A DNA stretch of 64,000 nucleotides. Origin: Ctenosaura bakeri. Its lineage: Eukaryota; Chordata; Lepidosauria; Squamata; Iguanidae. Every line of letters starts with the position of its first letter. The first letter of the stretch is position 1. The position numbers and the translations under genes are program-made. The DNA lies in assembly GCA_948474755.1 (NCBI GenBank), contig CAOLHI010000747.1:62001-126000 (forward strand), read 5' to 3'. Of this stretch, positions 46,523-57,177 are shown piece by piece. The notes under the pieces were generated by a model. The model searched no databases. It saw only the letters and a program-made list of their open reading frames with translations, and was not told where the DNA came from.

Positions 46523-47892
46523 TGTTCTTTCTGTTCTCATATTTTTCTTGTGAATTTCTGGCACTACCTGCAGCTTCTTTAAGCCAACCATAGAGTGTGG
46601 GTTTTTCTCTGTCACAGGTGTTTCCAGTACAGGCTGGAGTAAATGTCCTACATCTGTATCCATTGCCTTGCTTCCTCTCACTACACTTTTGGCCAGTCCC
46701 ACTGATCACATTTGGTGTGAAGGTGTGACCTTTACCACAGATGTTTTCCACTGACTTTCATCCCCTTGTTACATTTCTGGTCAAGAGAGCCAACATTTCT
46801 TCCCCATCCATTCTTTTGTTTTAGAGTTATAGGGCACTTGATATAGTCCTTCAGCACTATCACTATAAAACAACAATAAAAACTGTGCAGGATAGAGAAG
46901 ATGGACACTGAAAGAGGAGTGGAAAGGTGTTGAGTTCATGATGGGGATGCAAGGAAATTATGCCCACAACACATCTTAACCAGAAATAAAAAGAAATGTG
47001 CAGATTGCGAGTGCTAAACTTTGCTATAAGCAGTAACAAACAAGGGCCAATACCCTGACATAGTTAGGATGTGAGGGCAGAAACTACCATTGTAAAACAT
47101 TAAATCCAGAAACAGAAACTGTGATGTGTACTGGGACTAATGGGCTCTCTGGAAGAGCATTCTGTTTCCCACATGAACACACAAACACAGAGAGCCTCTT
47201 CCACTCACTCATTTGCACACACCCAAGCACAAAGCACTGTACCTCCTGACTCAGCATCCCCCAATCACCCCCTAGCTGTCTCCCCATTCTCTATCATTCC
47301 CACACATCCTTGAAAGCAAAGGAGAGACTCCATTTAAAATATGGATTTGTGGGACAAACTGGACATCACAGCAGAAGGATTATTATCAACATGAAAACTT
47401 CATTTGGATTTCACCCAAGATCTGGACTTCGCCATGACATCACTCTGTCCAGGATATTGATGCAAAGACAGCTTTGGTCCCAAACAAACAGTGGCAGTCG
47501 AAAGGCCTTTCTGAAGGCCAGCCTTACAGTTAGGCAGAATGAGTCTCAAGTGGTAGATGAACGGTTTGGCTACTGCAGTGCCTTGGCTATTCTCTAGTCA
47601 TTCCTTTCTGATGAAGGACAGAGTTGTGCCGCATGGTCCTCTATCCTATTTCCCTCAACCTTCCTAGATGCTATTCGATTGCCAGTATCCAGCTGACAAT
47701 CCAGTCAGCTTCTGAACATAGAATTGTGGTGGGGAATCATCTTGTTCTTTTCTCAGGCAGCAGAATTCCCATTGCTATTTTATTTACCTCAGTCCTCCCA
47801 CAGACCTTGACTTCTGATGGTCCTCACAGCCATAGTAGAGGATGGAGATTGTGTGCCTTGTTTTTTTTTTCCTGGTGCTATGAATATTGTAT
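45346..47892. other. Gene-free stretch with a CT/CA microsatellite
   Basis: No gene recognised. A (CT)n-(CA)n microsatellite lies at 46472-46521 and a C run at 45723-45735. Open frames such as 47310-47597 (plus) and 47624-47926 (plus) show no family features; the latter runs into the DIRS left end. Confidence 0.4.
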
Positions 47893-48056
47893 TCTTCTTC
47901 GTGGTCTCTGTGCCTTCATACACTAGGAGCTTTAGCGCCTGCGCGGTAGCGTTCGGAAACTTCTAGAGCTTGTTCGCTTGCGGGAACCCCTCCCCCACGC
48001 CGGTACTGTGCATGCTCCTCCCGCCGAGCAACGGTCTCTCCTCAGTTCTTTCTCGT
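47893..48056 (+). repeat. DIRS left inverted terminal repeat
   Basis: From 'ttcttcttcgtggtctctgtg' through 'ctaggagctttagcgcctg' to 'ctcctcagttctttctcgtcc'. It is the inverted copy of 53740-53905, with one missing G near 47983 and one CpG-type change (tgtgcatg against tgcgcatg near 48009). It lacks the roughly 28-base outer extension present at the right end. Confidence 0.92.
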
Positions 48057-48222
48057 CCGCCGCCGCGTACGGAAGGTTCTTTAGTTTGTTCCTCTCACGT
48101 CGTGCTTGGCTTGCTGTTTTTTCACGGTTTTACGGACTTTCGGACTGTCTTTGACCTCTCTTTCGGACTCCCCCTTCGGTTTTCGTCTTTTTGGATTTCG
48201 GACTTTGGCGTTTCTTCGTCTT

Positions 48223-50673
48223 ATGTCCGCGCTCTTTAAGAAGTGCGTGTCCTGCGGCCGCAAGGTTGCCCTCAACGACGGCCATAAGGAGTGTCTCTTC
48301 TGTTTGGGCGAGTCCCACAACATCCGGACTTGCCCAATTTGCAGGGATTTTACTCCCCAAACTCTTCGCAACCGCTCCGCGAGACTCAAATCTTATTGTT
48401 GGGAACAGTCTCTGCGGGCGATAGACGAGACCTCCACTTCCAAGATGGCCGACAAGAAGACGACCACGCCATCGACGGTATCGGCGGCTGCCGTTCCGTC
48501 CACCTCGTCGGTATCGGGCTCGGTACCGGCGAAACGCCGATCTCGGCGTTACCGAGGATCCCGAAGCTGTCGGCGGCTGCCAAGTCAGCGAAAGGATCCT
48601 CGACGGCGAGGAAGGCTGAGGCTCCCCTTACGGAGACGCCTGCAAAAAAGCGCCCTGCTCCGGACGGAGGCAAGGGCAAGGAGAAGGAGAAGAAGAAGAA
48701 GAAGAAGGAAAAGAAGCGCTCCCCGGCTGGGGACGCTCAACCTCTTACTCCTCCTCCTACTCAGCAGCCTTCCAAAGGGCGAGGCGAGTCCGTCGACCTC
48801 TCGGAGGATGAGATCGAGGATGTTCCCCAACAGCACCCGGACTCGCCTGTGGCAGACCCTCCAACCCTGGTGGAGGAGCGCCACCGCCCCTTAGCCGTCG
48901 CAGGTCGGCCGACCTGCAGCAGAGAGAGCCCTCTGCTTCTCCGGAGCGGCGTTCGACCTCCTTCAGGTCCCGGTCCCGCTCTTCCGAGCGTCCGGTGGCC
49001 TCGCCGCCTCCGAGGGAGACAAGAGAGGAACAACCTCGCTCGTCTGCCTCCAGATACACCTCGGCGTCCTACGTGGCCAGGTACGCGAGGGAATCTGAAT
49101 GGAGAGAGCGCCCGGCCTCCTATCGGTCGCATTCGCCATCGTACCGGGATCGGTACCATCGTGGCCCGAGTCGCTGGGAGACCTTCCGGAGGTCCCGGTC
49201 ACCTCGTCGACAGCGCGAATCGCGCTCGCCTAGAGGGGACGAGGCTCGGTACCGTCGACGCCGAAGCCGATCTCCGTCGGACCGCCGCTCCTTCAGCCGC
49301 TCTCCCTCCCCTCGATATCATAGGGCGAGGGAGCCTTCACCACGGTATCGGGCGATATCGCCACCTCCTAGGGTCACGGCAACGGCGACGCGCCCTACGG
49401 AGTCGGTGGTGACTGAGCGGGCTACGACGACGTCAGCCTGCCAGACTACCCCGGTCACCACCAAGAGGGTGAAGTCAGTGGTCAGCCATCCCAAGCGGGA
49501 CGCTGCTGCTACCACCGCCCCGGCTGCGGAGAAGCCTAGGAAGGCAACACCTGCGGCGACTACGAAGGAGCCGGAGAGCGAGCGGCGAGAGGACTCACCG
49601 AGCTCGGAGTCGTACGACTCGAGTGCGGAGTCTGAGGTGTCTGAGGCGGCCTCCCAGGAGTCTCCTCCGTTGGGATTCGGGGACCCGATCCCAGATTCTG
49701 CTCCAGAGGACGTCCACCAGTTCTCTGCGATGCTGCTCCGCATGGCCACTACCCTCGGCCTTAAGATCGCCGATGCGGAGCCGGAGGATGACGATCCAGC
49801 CTTCTCCGTTTTCGAGGAGAAGCGACCTTCCACGGCCCCGCTGCCTCTCCTGCCCCGGGTATCCAGACTGGTGAAGGCCGCCTGGGATAGACCGGCCTCG
49901 GCTCAGCCGATACCGCAGCGGTTAGAACACCTCTACAGGGTGCAGAAGGATAACGCCGGTTATCTATTTAATCACCCTGCACCGAACTCTGTGGTCGTCG
50001 AGTCCGCGCAGACGAAGGGCTCCGGCAGGCAACACACCACCCCGCCGGACAAAGAGGGCAGGAAGTTGGACGCCTACGCAAGGAGGTTCTATTCAGCTGC
50101 CTCCTTGCAGATCAGGCTGTCCAACACTCAGGCTTGCCTCGCGGCATACCTGAAGAAAGTGCTCGATCGCCTGCAACCAGCGATGGAAGCGGTACCGGAG
50201 GACATCCGCCAAGCCTCCTCCGTGATCTTCAATGAGGCAATCTCCATTGCTCGGCACCAGATGGCCTCCTCCCGGCACGCAGTGGAGATCGCCTCCCGGG
50301 TCATGGCGGGATCGTCGGCCTCCGCCGCCATGCTTGGCTGCGACCGGCCGACATCCAGGAGGACACCAGAAGGAGGATTGAAGATCTCCCCTTCGACGGT
50401 GAAGGCCTATTCAATTCGTCCACAGACGAAGCTTTGGACAATCTCGTCAAGGCGAGACTGACCGCAAAAAAGATCGGGCTGCAGCCGGCCACGCAGGCCC
50501 GCAGGGCCTCCACCTTCCGCCCATCCTGGCGACGATCTTCCACCTCGTCGTTCCAGCGTTCGGCCCAGTCTGGACAGTCGAGACCGTCCTCCGGCTCATC
50601 GGCCAGACGCACGATTAGGCGGCGCCCGCCTTCGTCGAAGAAGTCCTCCTCCGAGACAAAGTCTCGGTTTTGA
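48223..50673 (+). pseudogene. DIRS gag-like protein gene, frameshifted
   Basis: ATG 48223 opens MSALFKKCVSCGRKVALNDG with a Cys-rich zinc-binding-like N-terminus (CVSCGRK...CLFCLGE...CPICRD; about 48240-48345). The reading moves to another frame near 48540 (Lys/Glu-rich and acidic stretch to about 48850). It moves again around 48950 into an Arg/Ser-rich block (RSRSPRRQRESRSPRGDEA, about 49194-49250) and a conserved helical Gag region (about 49720-50330). A last frame ends at stop 50671-50673. At least three single-base-type frameshifts are needed to explain this. In DIRS elements the product is thought to act as the structural, RNA-packaging protein. Confidence 0.85.
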
Positions 50674-50739
50674 CGTGCCTGGCAGGACCCACCAATACCC
50701 ACTCTTCAGCCTACCATCAGCGCTCGGAGACCGACCGAC

Positions 50740-52570
50740 TCTCCTTCGACACCTAGCGGAGTGGCAGTATGTACTACGGACTCTTGGGTGCTTTCCATCG
50801 TCCGTCTTGGCTACGCCATCGAGTTTCTGATTTCCTCCTCGCGGCGTTTACTACTCCACGCCGTCGAGCCGGCCCTCCTGGAAGAGATCCAATCCCTCCT
50901 CCAGAAAGGGGCGATCGAGCAGCTCCCGCAAGAGGCCAAGACCACCGGCTTCTTCTCCAGGTACTTCACGGTCCGAAAGCCGACGGTACCCTCCGGCCGA
51001 TCCTAGACCTCAGAGGGGTGAACTACTACATCCGCCCCAAAAGGTTCAAGATGGTCACGATACCGTCGATCCTACCCTTCCTACATCGAGGGGACTGGTT
51101 CGCCTCCATCGATCTCCGAGACGCATACTTCCATATCGCCATTCGCCCGCAGCACAGACGGTACCTCCGCTTCGCAGTCGACGACACCTGTTACCAGTAC
51201 AAGGTGCTGCCGTTCGGACTCTCGACTGCCCCAAGGGTCTTCACCAAGTGCATGGCCCCGGTGGTATCCTACCTGCGGACGAAGGGCGCTTCCGTCTTCC
51301 CCTACCTCGACGATTGGCTGTTGGTGGCGTCCTGCAAACAGAGACTTTACCACGACGTCCACATGACGTTGTCACTCCTGACCCGCCTTGGTCTACGAGT
51401 GAATCCGAAGAAGTCCCACCTCGAGCCGGCGAGGATCTTGGACTTCATCGGGGCGACGCTCGACTCGACCTCCGCCAGGGCGTACCTACCAGAGTCTCGA
51501 GCACAAACCTTAAACCGGGCCGCCGCTCACGCTCGTAGGCCCCGACGTTATCTGCGAGAAGCGTCCAGCAGCTCTTGGGCTACATGGCTGCGACGACCGC
51601 TGTGACATATCTCGCCAGGCTGAGAGCAAGACCTCTTCAACACTGGTTCGTCCGCATATTCGACCCTGCGAGACGAACAGACACTCCGACTGCAGCTGCC
51701 GGGAGACGTCCGCTCATCCCTCCGATGGTGGCAGTCGCGACGCAATCTCATGTCAGGGATGCCTTTCCAACAGCCGACACCGAAGGTGACGGTAACGACC
51801 GACGCCTCCCTGTATGGATGGGGTGCCATGGGGGCGATCTCAGAGTCCGCGACAGATGGACCGACGACGAGACCGCTCTCCATATCAACGCGCTGGAGCT
51901 GCTCACCGTCTGGAAAGCCCTACGGGCGTTCCGCCATGCCGTGGCGGGGCGCACGGTCCTGATTCTTTACGGACAACACCACCGCCGTCTGCTACATCAA
52001 CAGACAAGGTGGGACTCATTCCACGACCCTGCTCGACATCGCGCTCGACCTGTGGGAATGGTGCATTCGCCTGCACACGCATCCCGTGGCGGTTCACCTG
52101 GCCGGGCAGGAGAACACCACGGCAGACGCCCTCAGCAGGGACACCTCATCCCATCACGAATGGTCTTCTCCGGAGAGGCGTTCAGACTGATTGGGGACCG
52201 CGGGGGCCCCATCGATCGACCTTTCGCGCCCAGGGAAAACGCGAAGTGTCGCCGATTTGTTCCAGAGCGGGCCACGATCGTGCCTCCATGGGGGACGCTT
52301 TCCAGTTTCCGTGGCCCGGGGGAACTCCTCTACGCCCCCGCCGTTCCCGCTGCTCGGCCGGACGATATCAAAACCCTCGCCGACCGAGCCGACGCGACCC
52401 CGGAGCCCCGACGGCCGAGGCAACATTGGTTCCCCCCCCTGCTACAAGCCGCGCGAGACGACCTGCTCCGGTTGCCACCGACACCGGACCTGCTCTCCCA
52501 CTCCGGCGGCCGAGTCCTCCATCCGGACCTGCCACGCCTGGCCCTCCATGCCTGGAGGATATCGCACTAA
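50740..52570 (+). pseudogene. DIRS reverse transcriptase / RNase H gene, frameshifted
   Basis: It begins in the frame containing ALLEEIQSLLQKGAIEQLP (about 50875-50931) and shifts near 50985. The reverse transcriptase follows with LRPILDLRGVN, SIDLRDAYFHI (catalytic Asp at 51111), LPFGLSTAPRVFTK and YLDD (51303-51314). RNase H-like blocks then alternate between frames: VTVTTDASLYGWGA (about 51790), INALELLTVWKALRAF (about 51885) and the late TTADALSRDTSSHHEWS (about 52119-52169). The last part (about 52190-52570, with RQHWFPPLLQAARDD) lies where DIRS elements carry a Dam-methyltransferase-like domain; I cannot confirm that domain here. It ends at stop 52568-52570, overlapping the recombinase frame. 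Confidence 0.9.
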
Positions 52571-52599
52571 AGACCCGTGCTCGGACCGTCCTCGTCGCG

Positions 52600-53558
52600 G
52601 CCAGGAAGGAATCCACCCCTCCAACTATCAATACAAGTGGGGACGTTCCACCTTCGCTAAAGAGAGGAGTAGCCGGTATCGCCCGCGGGGGTCCGACCGC
52701 CTGATTCCTCCTGCACCTCCGGCAACAGGGCCTGGCGTTTCCATCCCTGAAGGGGATCTCTCCCCGATCGTGGCATACCAACCGCCACGATCTGCTGCCT
52801 CGGCCTTCTTCAGGAACGATACCGTTAAGCGGTTCCTGAAAGGACTTCACACCACCCGCCGGTATCGCCGCCGTACCGCCGTGGTCCCTCTCGCGGGGCT
52901 CTCGCAGCTGACGAAGCCGCCCTTCGAGCCAATGGCGACCTCGGATGACAGGCTCCTGACAATGAAAACTGCCTTCCTGGAGCGGTGACCTCAGCGAGGC
53001 GAGCGGGTGAGATCACAGCCCTTTGTTCCGATGAGCCCTTCACGGTCTTCCACAGGGACAAGGTGGTCCTGAGACCTGACATCTCGTTCCTGCCAAGGTG
53101 GTGTCCAGTTTCCATCTCAACCAGGACATCATCCTGCCTGCCTTCTTCCCGAACCCGACGACACCGTTGGAGCGGCCCCCCACTCCCGGAGTGCGTCGGG
53201 CATTGGCTTTCTACAAGGACAGGACTGCTTCCTTCCGACAGACGCCGCATCTCTTTGTTTGCTATGGGCGACGTCGGAGGGGCCTAAAGTGTCCACCCAG
53301 CGCTTCTCCAAGTGGGTGGTGAGGACTATTCAAATGGCGTATGAGCTCGCGAGGAAGCCTCCGCCAGTCCTGCTTCGAGCCCACTCCACCAGAGCTGTGG
53401 CTACTTCTGCGGCCCTCCTGCGAGGAGTTGACCTGCATGAACTCTGCCGTGTGGCGACCTGGTCCCAACCATCGACCTTCGTGCGCCACTACAGGCTCGA
53501 CTGCCGGTCGCGCAGAGATGCCCGGTTTGGACGTGAGGTGTTGGCTTCCGTGCTGTAG
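52600..53558 (+). pseudogene. DIRS tyrosine recombinase gene, frameshifted
   Basis: The N-terminal region contains FFRNDTVKRFLKGLH (about 52809-52853) and reads in one frame to about 52975. The catalytic domain follows over three frames. TSARRAGEI holds the first catalytic Arg (about 52997-53002). Then come FHLNQDIILPAFFPNP (about 53109-53156) and the box-II H-x-x-R in RAHSTRAVATS (His at 53382-53384). The nucleophile is Tyr in TFVRHYRLD (53490-53492). Stop is at 53556-53558. All four signature residues are present although the frame is broken near 52975, 53100 and 53265. The exact 5' end is unknown because an overlapping open frame runs from 52191. Confidence 0.9.
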
Positions 53559-53596
53559 GACCTGACCCGCCGTCCGACCGGTAAGCTACACAGTCT

Positions 53597-53690
53597 CCTA
53601 GTGTATGAAGGCACAGAGACCACGAGAAGAAGAACAGGTTGCTTACCTGTAACTGTGGTTCTTCGAGTGGTCATCTGTGCCATCATACAC
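53597..53690 (+). repeat. DIRS internal complementary region
   Basis: The first part (53597 to about 53630) is the inverted copy of the left outer end (47900-47929). The second part (about 53631-53690) is the inverted copy of the right outer end (53873-53933). Read on the minus strand it runs right end then left end, exactly the junction a circularised element would have. In the DIRS model this region serves as template to complete the ends and form the circle. Confidence 0.93.
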
Positions 53691-53737
53691 ACCCGCCCTT
53701 CCTCCCCTCTTTCTCAGGTCCCTGTAGGTTCTACGGC

Positions 53738-53933
53738 GGACGACAGAACTGAGGAGAGACCGTTGCTCGGCGGGAGGAGCATGCGCAGTACCGGCGTGGG
53801 GGAGGGGTTCCCGCCAAGCGAACAAGCTCTAGAAGTTTCCGAACGCTACCGCGCAGGCGCTAAAGCTCCTAGTGTATGATGGCACAGATGACCACTCGAA
53901 GAACCACAGTTACAGGTAAGCAACCTGTTCTTT
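53738..53933 (-). repeat. DIRS right inverted terminal repeat with outer extension
   Basis: 53740-53905 is the inverted copy of the left repeat. Beyond it, about 28 bases (to 'acaggtaagcaacctgttctt' near 53933) occur only at this end and in the internal complementary region. The same one-sided extension is known from DIRS1. Confidence 0.92.
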
Positions 53934-54733
53934 CGCTCTATGTGTTAGAAATAAAGATGATGCCTGCTATTCAGTCGATCTGGCCAGGCTCATCTGTTTC
54001 TGATTTAGGTTCATCTCCTCAACAGAGGCTGGATAGCATTAGCCTAAAGATTTCCATTAGACCATATGTTTTGTAAGTAGAGTGAAAGTGTCTAGTTTCT
54101 TGATGTCACTGTATGTATATCACCTGATGAAAATATCTCCAGCACAGAGCACAGCAATGACACAAATACAACAGACAGTTCACTATGTCTCCAGTAAGAG
54201 TTTTGTCTATACTACGGGGGGAGTACAACACAGAAGAAAATGTGTGTTTGACATCCTCAGCTGAAGAATGTCCTGAAAGAATGCAAGAAAGGTTCAAACA
54301 AAGGAAAGTTTGTTCTCGTTATACTAACCGTGTCAGGCTGTTTTTCTTTGGTAGAACAATTTAAGCAAACAAGGGATGAGCGAGGGTGCCAAAACTGGAT
54401 TGTTGCTGTTGTTTTAAAAAAAAAAAGTCTTAAGAACATCTTGAAAACTACTGCTACAACTGGTTTTAATATAGTGCAGTTGGTTAGCATGGAATGATGG
54501 AGGCTTTCCATCAAAGATGGTTCTCTCTGCCACAAAAATGCAGATTCCCAAATTATTTTAAGTTACGCTGTTCCTGATTCACCAACTTTAACAGCTGGAA
54601 GAAATACCACAATTGTCCTAGTTTAACTGAAAACCATGACAGCTCAGAGCCAATTCATATGTTATGCTTTGGTTAAGATTTTGCAAATACTGGAATCATT
54701 CACCATGTGCCTGACTATATGGGAGCAGCAATT

Positions 54734-54769
<36 letters not shown>

Positions 54770-54953
54770 GTTCCCTCTAGGACTTTAATTTGAATTAATT
54801 GTCCCAAAGCAAACACTGCAGTCATTGTGTTACATAGGAATTAGCAATTGGGCAAATGCAGGCTTAGTAGTGCTTAGAGTAGACCCATCAAAATCCATTA
54901 AGGTTAGGCCTCATTTATTTCAGCTATTACTAAATGTCCTAAAGAAGACGTAA
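53934..54953. other. Gene-free stretch with a CA microsatellite
   Basis: (CA)n at 54735-54769. No gene recognised. Confidence 0.45.
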
Positions 54954-55158
54954 CTACCCTAAAAGCACCAGATCCTGCCTGATCTTGGAAGCTAAACAGA
55001 TTAGTACTTGGACTGGAGACCACCAATGATACCAGGTGCCATAGGCTAAATTTCAGAAGAAGGAACTGGCAAAACCCACATCTGAATATTCCTTGCCTAA
55101 GTAAACCCTCATGGGGTTGCCATAAGTTGACAGGTGACTTGAGGGCACACATACAGTA
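54954..55158 (+). mobile_element. 5S-rRNA-derived SINE
   Basis: 'taccctaaaagcaccagatcctgcctgatcttggaagctaa' matches the 5S internal region. A short deletion precedes 'ttagtacttgg'. The body and tail follow ('gttgccataagttgacaggtgacttgagggcaca'). Confidence 0.8.
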
Positions 55159-55647
55159 ACGGAGCATGATGAAGTCTGCTTTCACTCCATGATGTTTTAT
55201 CTGATGTGATTCAGATCACGATGGTTCACTTTGGGTTGGAATAGAAACAACTAGCTTAGTAGCCTATCATCTGTCCACTTGAGAAATTTCATGATACTAG
55301 AAATGCAAGAGAAGCTTTCCTTAACTTCTCAAGTTGCCACTGGATTGGAGAACATGTCTGGAAGCAACATTGGCAGAGTTGTTGTAAAACCTGTGGACAG
55401 GGTTTTTATCATCATCATCATCTAGACTACCTTGCTATAATGTGTTTATGTCAGTACTATCATTGGTGGTTGTCTGGGAGTTGAAGAAGGAAGTGGCAAA
55501 TGTTTTCAGTAGGGCCAGATTTTGTTTTGATGTCACTCAATAGAAACAAGGTGGTGGCTATTATTTTTCAAGCTTTATATGATCTAGGTCTTCAGGACAG
55601 TTAACACTGCATTGTCTCACAGTCCTAACTTACCCATCCATTTAGAA
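55159..55647. other. Gene-free stretch, unassigned
   Basis: No recognised element. Short CAT repeat at 55407-55421. Confidence 0.4.
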
Positions 55648-55777
55648 CAGGGGTGGAAATCAAGTGGCCTTCCAGCTGTAGTTTGATCACAGTTCCTATT
55701 ATTTACTGTTCACTATGGTTACTTACTGCTGCTGGGACTTCCAATCCATCTAGAAAGCTGCACAATTCCCATCCCTG
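55648..55777 (+). mobile_element. hAT-like MITE, complete
   Basis: 130 bases, with ends CAGGGGTGG ... CCATCCCTG, flanked by an imperfect 8-base duplication (atttagaa at 55640-55647, gtttagat at 55778-55785, six of eight matching). CAGGG-type ends with an 8-bp duplication indicate hAT. No coding capacity. Confidence 0.7.
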
Positions 55778-56056
55778 GTTTAGATACTCAAAAAAGGCTG
55801 TTTCCCAGATTCCATATCTATCCTTGATGAGAAAGAAAACAAGAGCTTTCTCCCTGGGTGATGCATCATCAATGGGGAAGGACTCATCCCAGAGGGGTGA
55901 GATAAAGCACCTTCTGCTCAACCATGGGCCACCTGTGGTCTTCTCCACAGCAGATGCTGAGTGACGCTTTCTGCAAGGGGAGATCTGCTTGACACCCACA
56001 CTTGGTTTTACATTTTAGTGTGTCTGTAGTGCCTTCTTCAAGAACCATGTGCTGTT
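55778..56056. other. Gene-free stretch, unassigned
   Basis: Overlapping open frames on both strands (55653-55964 plus, 55703-55999 minus) run across the MITE and have no family features. Confidence 0.4.
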
Positions 56057-56153
56057 TTTTAACTAGAGACATTTTTGGACTACAGCAGCTGGAATTCTCC
56101 ACCCAGCATGACCAGAGAATTATAGTCCAAAAAAGTAACTTTCCCAAGCTCTG
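56057..56153 (+). mobile_element. Short palindromic MITE
   Basis: An imperfect hairpin: 'tttttggactacagcagctggaattctcc' pairs with 'agagaattatagtccaaaaaa'. The right end reads 'gtaactttcccaagctctg'. A diverged relative lies near 31005-31130. Target duplication is not clear. Confidence 0.5.
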
Positions 56154-56848
56154 ATCATTTCATTGCTGTGCTGGTTACCGATTTTTTTTAAAAAAGGAAA
56201 GAATTATAGTTGACGTGTCACTTCAGCTGTCTGAGAGTATAGAGAGACAACCCATGAAGAATCCTTGTTCTTTTGGCCATCATGAGCTAGTGGTAGGTCT
56301 CAGTGGTGGGACAGAAGGCAAACTGTGTGAACCAAAATTGCCCCATCAGCCTTTCATGCCATTTCCCCAGGATAGCCCATTCTCTCAGCAAGCATATTTA
56401 GTCCCTCATCAGACTGTTAGAGAGATTTCCTCTCTCCCTTTAGAGTACCCCTGTGACTCTGCCCACTCTCCTCTAAGGAAAGAAGCATATAATAATATGT
56501 GGACACCATGGCACAAAAGAGAGGCAACCTGGAATTCCACCACGCAACAGTTTATTGGCTCCAATGTGTTACCTGCCATGAGAGCCTTCACCTTCTACCC
56601 TGCATTCTCACATGAGGTCAGAACAGTGATACCTCTTTCTGAGGTACCCACATTGGGTTGCCAGAAAGAAGACTGGGGAGGATTCCTGATACTATAACGG
56701 TTGTGTGGAAGAGGGAATTTCAGGAGGTATGACTTGTCATGCAACCAGGTAACAAGCAACACCTGCTGAAATTCCACACGATCATTACAGTGTACCTTCA
56801 GGTACAGCAGGCAAGTTTACCTGATGAATTTCTGACTTTCACAGTAAT
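56154..56848. other. Gene-free stretch with a 160-codon open frame
   Basis: The frame 56215-56697 (plus) is open for 160 codons but resembles no family I know. It has no convincing flanking splice sites and overlaps minus-strand frames. A chance frame or an old exon cannot be told apart. Confidence 0.35.
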
Positions 56849-57177
56849 GTAGGGATGGGCAAAATGTAGCCCCAAAGCTGGTTTTATGCCCTTAACGAGT
56901 CCAGACTCCTCAGGCCATTTTTTTCTGGCAAGAGGAAGAAGAAGATTGCCTCACTTGAAAGCTTCTGGTGGAGGAAAGTTGCTGTTTTAAGTTGGCCATT
57001 TCACTGTTTAGCATCAAAAATGTCTGCCTTTCAAAACTGTGAATGGATTTCTCCCCACTTCTGGGGTTTGGTTTGGTTTGGGTTTTTTGTCAGCATTTTT
57101 GGCAGTCTGTGCAGCCCACAGAACATCCCAGAGGCAGAAATCTGGCTCCCAGACCTACCATCATTGCCTATCCCTGT
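56849..57177 (+). mobile_element. hAT-like DNA element
   Basis: The left end (T)AGGGATGGGCAA and right end TTGCCTATCCCTG are inverted copies with one or two changes. They enclose about 330 non-coding bases. The flanking 8-base duplication is not preserved well enough to be sure. Confidence 0.5.

Larger units (their letters stand above)
47893..53933 (+). mobile_element. DIRS-type tyrosine-recombinase retrotransposon
   Basis: About 6.04 kb with all hallmarks of DIRS1-like elements: inverted terminal repeats instead of LTRs, no target duplication, and an internal complementary region (53597-53690). A gag-like gene is followed by an RT/RNase H gene overlapped by a tyrosine recombinase gene, and there is no integrase. 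In this family the recombinase inserts a circular DNA intermediate by site-specific recombination. The element is much richer in GC and CpG than its surroundings. Its terminal repeats differ at about two positions over some 128 aligned bases. At least three frameshifts in gag, several in RT/RNase H and about three in the recombinase make the copy non-coding as written. Confidence 0.95.

Noticed and set aside
48995..52988. Several very long frames in alternative phases and on the minus strand inside the DIRS element
   Set aside because: GC-rich sequence has few stops, so shadow frames are long. Only the segments carrying family motifs were used.
53597..53933. CRISPR-like or attachment-site repeat cluster
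   Set aside because: The repeats are inverted and complementary to the DIRS termini. They are the internal complementary region and terminal repeat of that element.
56215..56697. 160-codon open frame
   Set aside because: No recognised domain, no splice signals that fit the frame, and an unusual composition without any repeat or motif. Kept only as part of an unassigned stretch.
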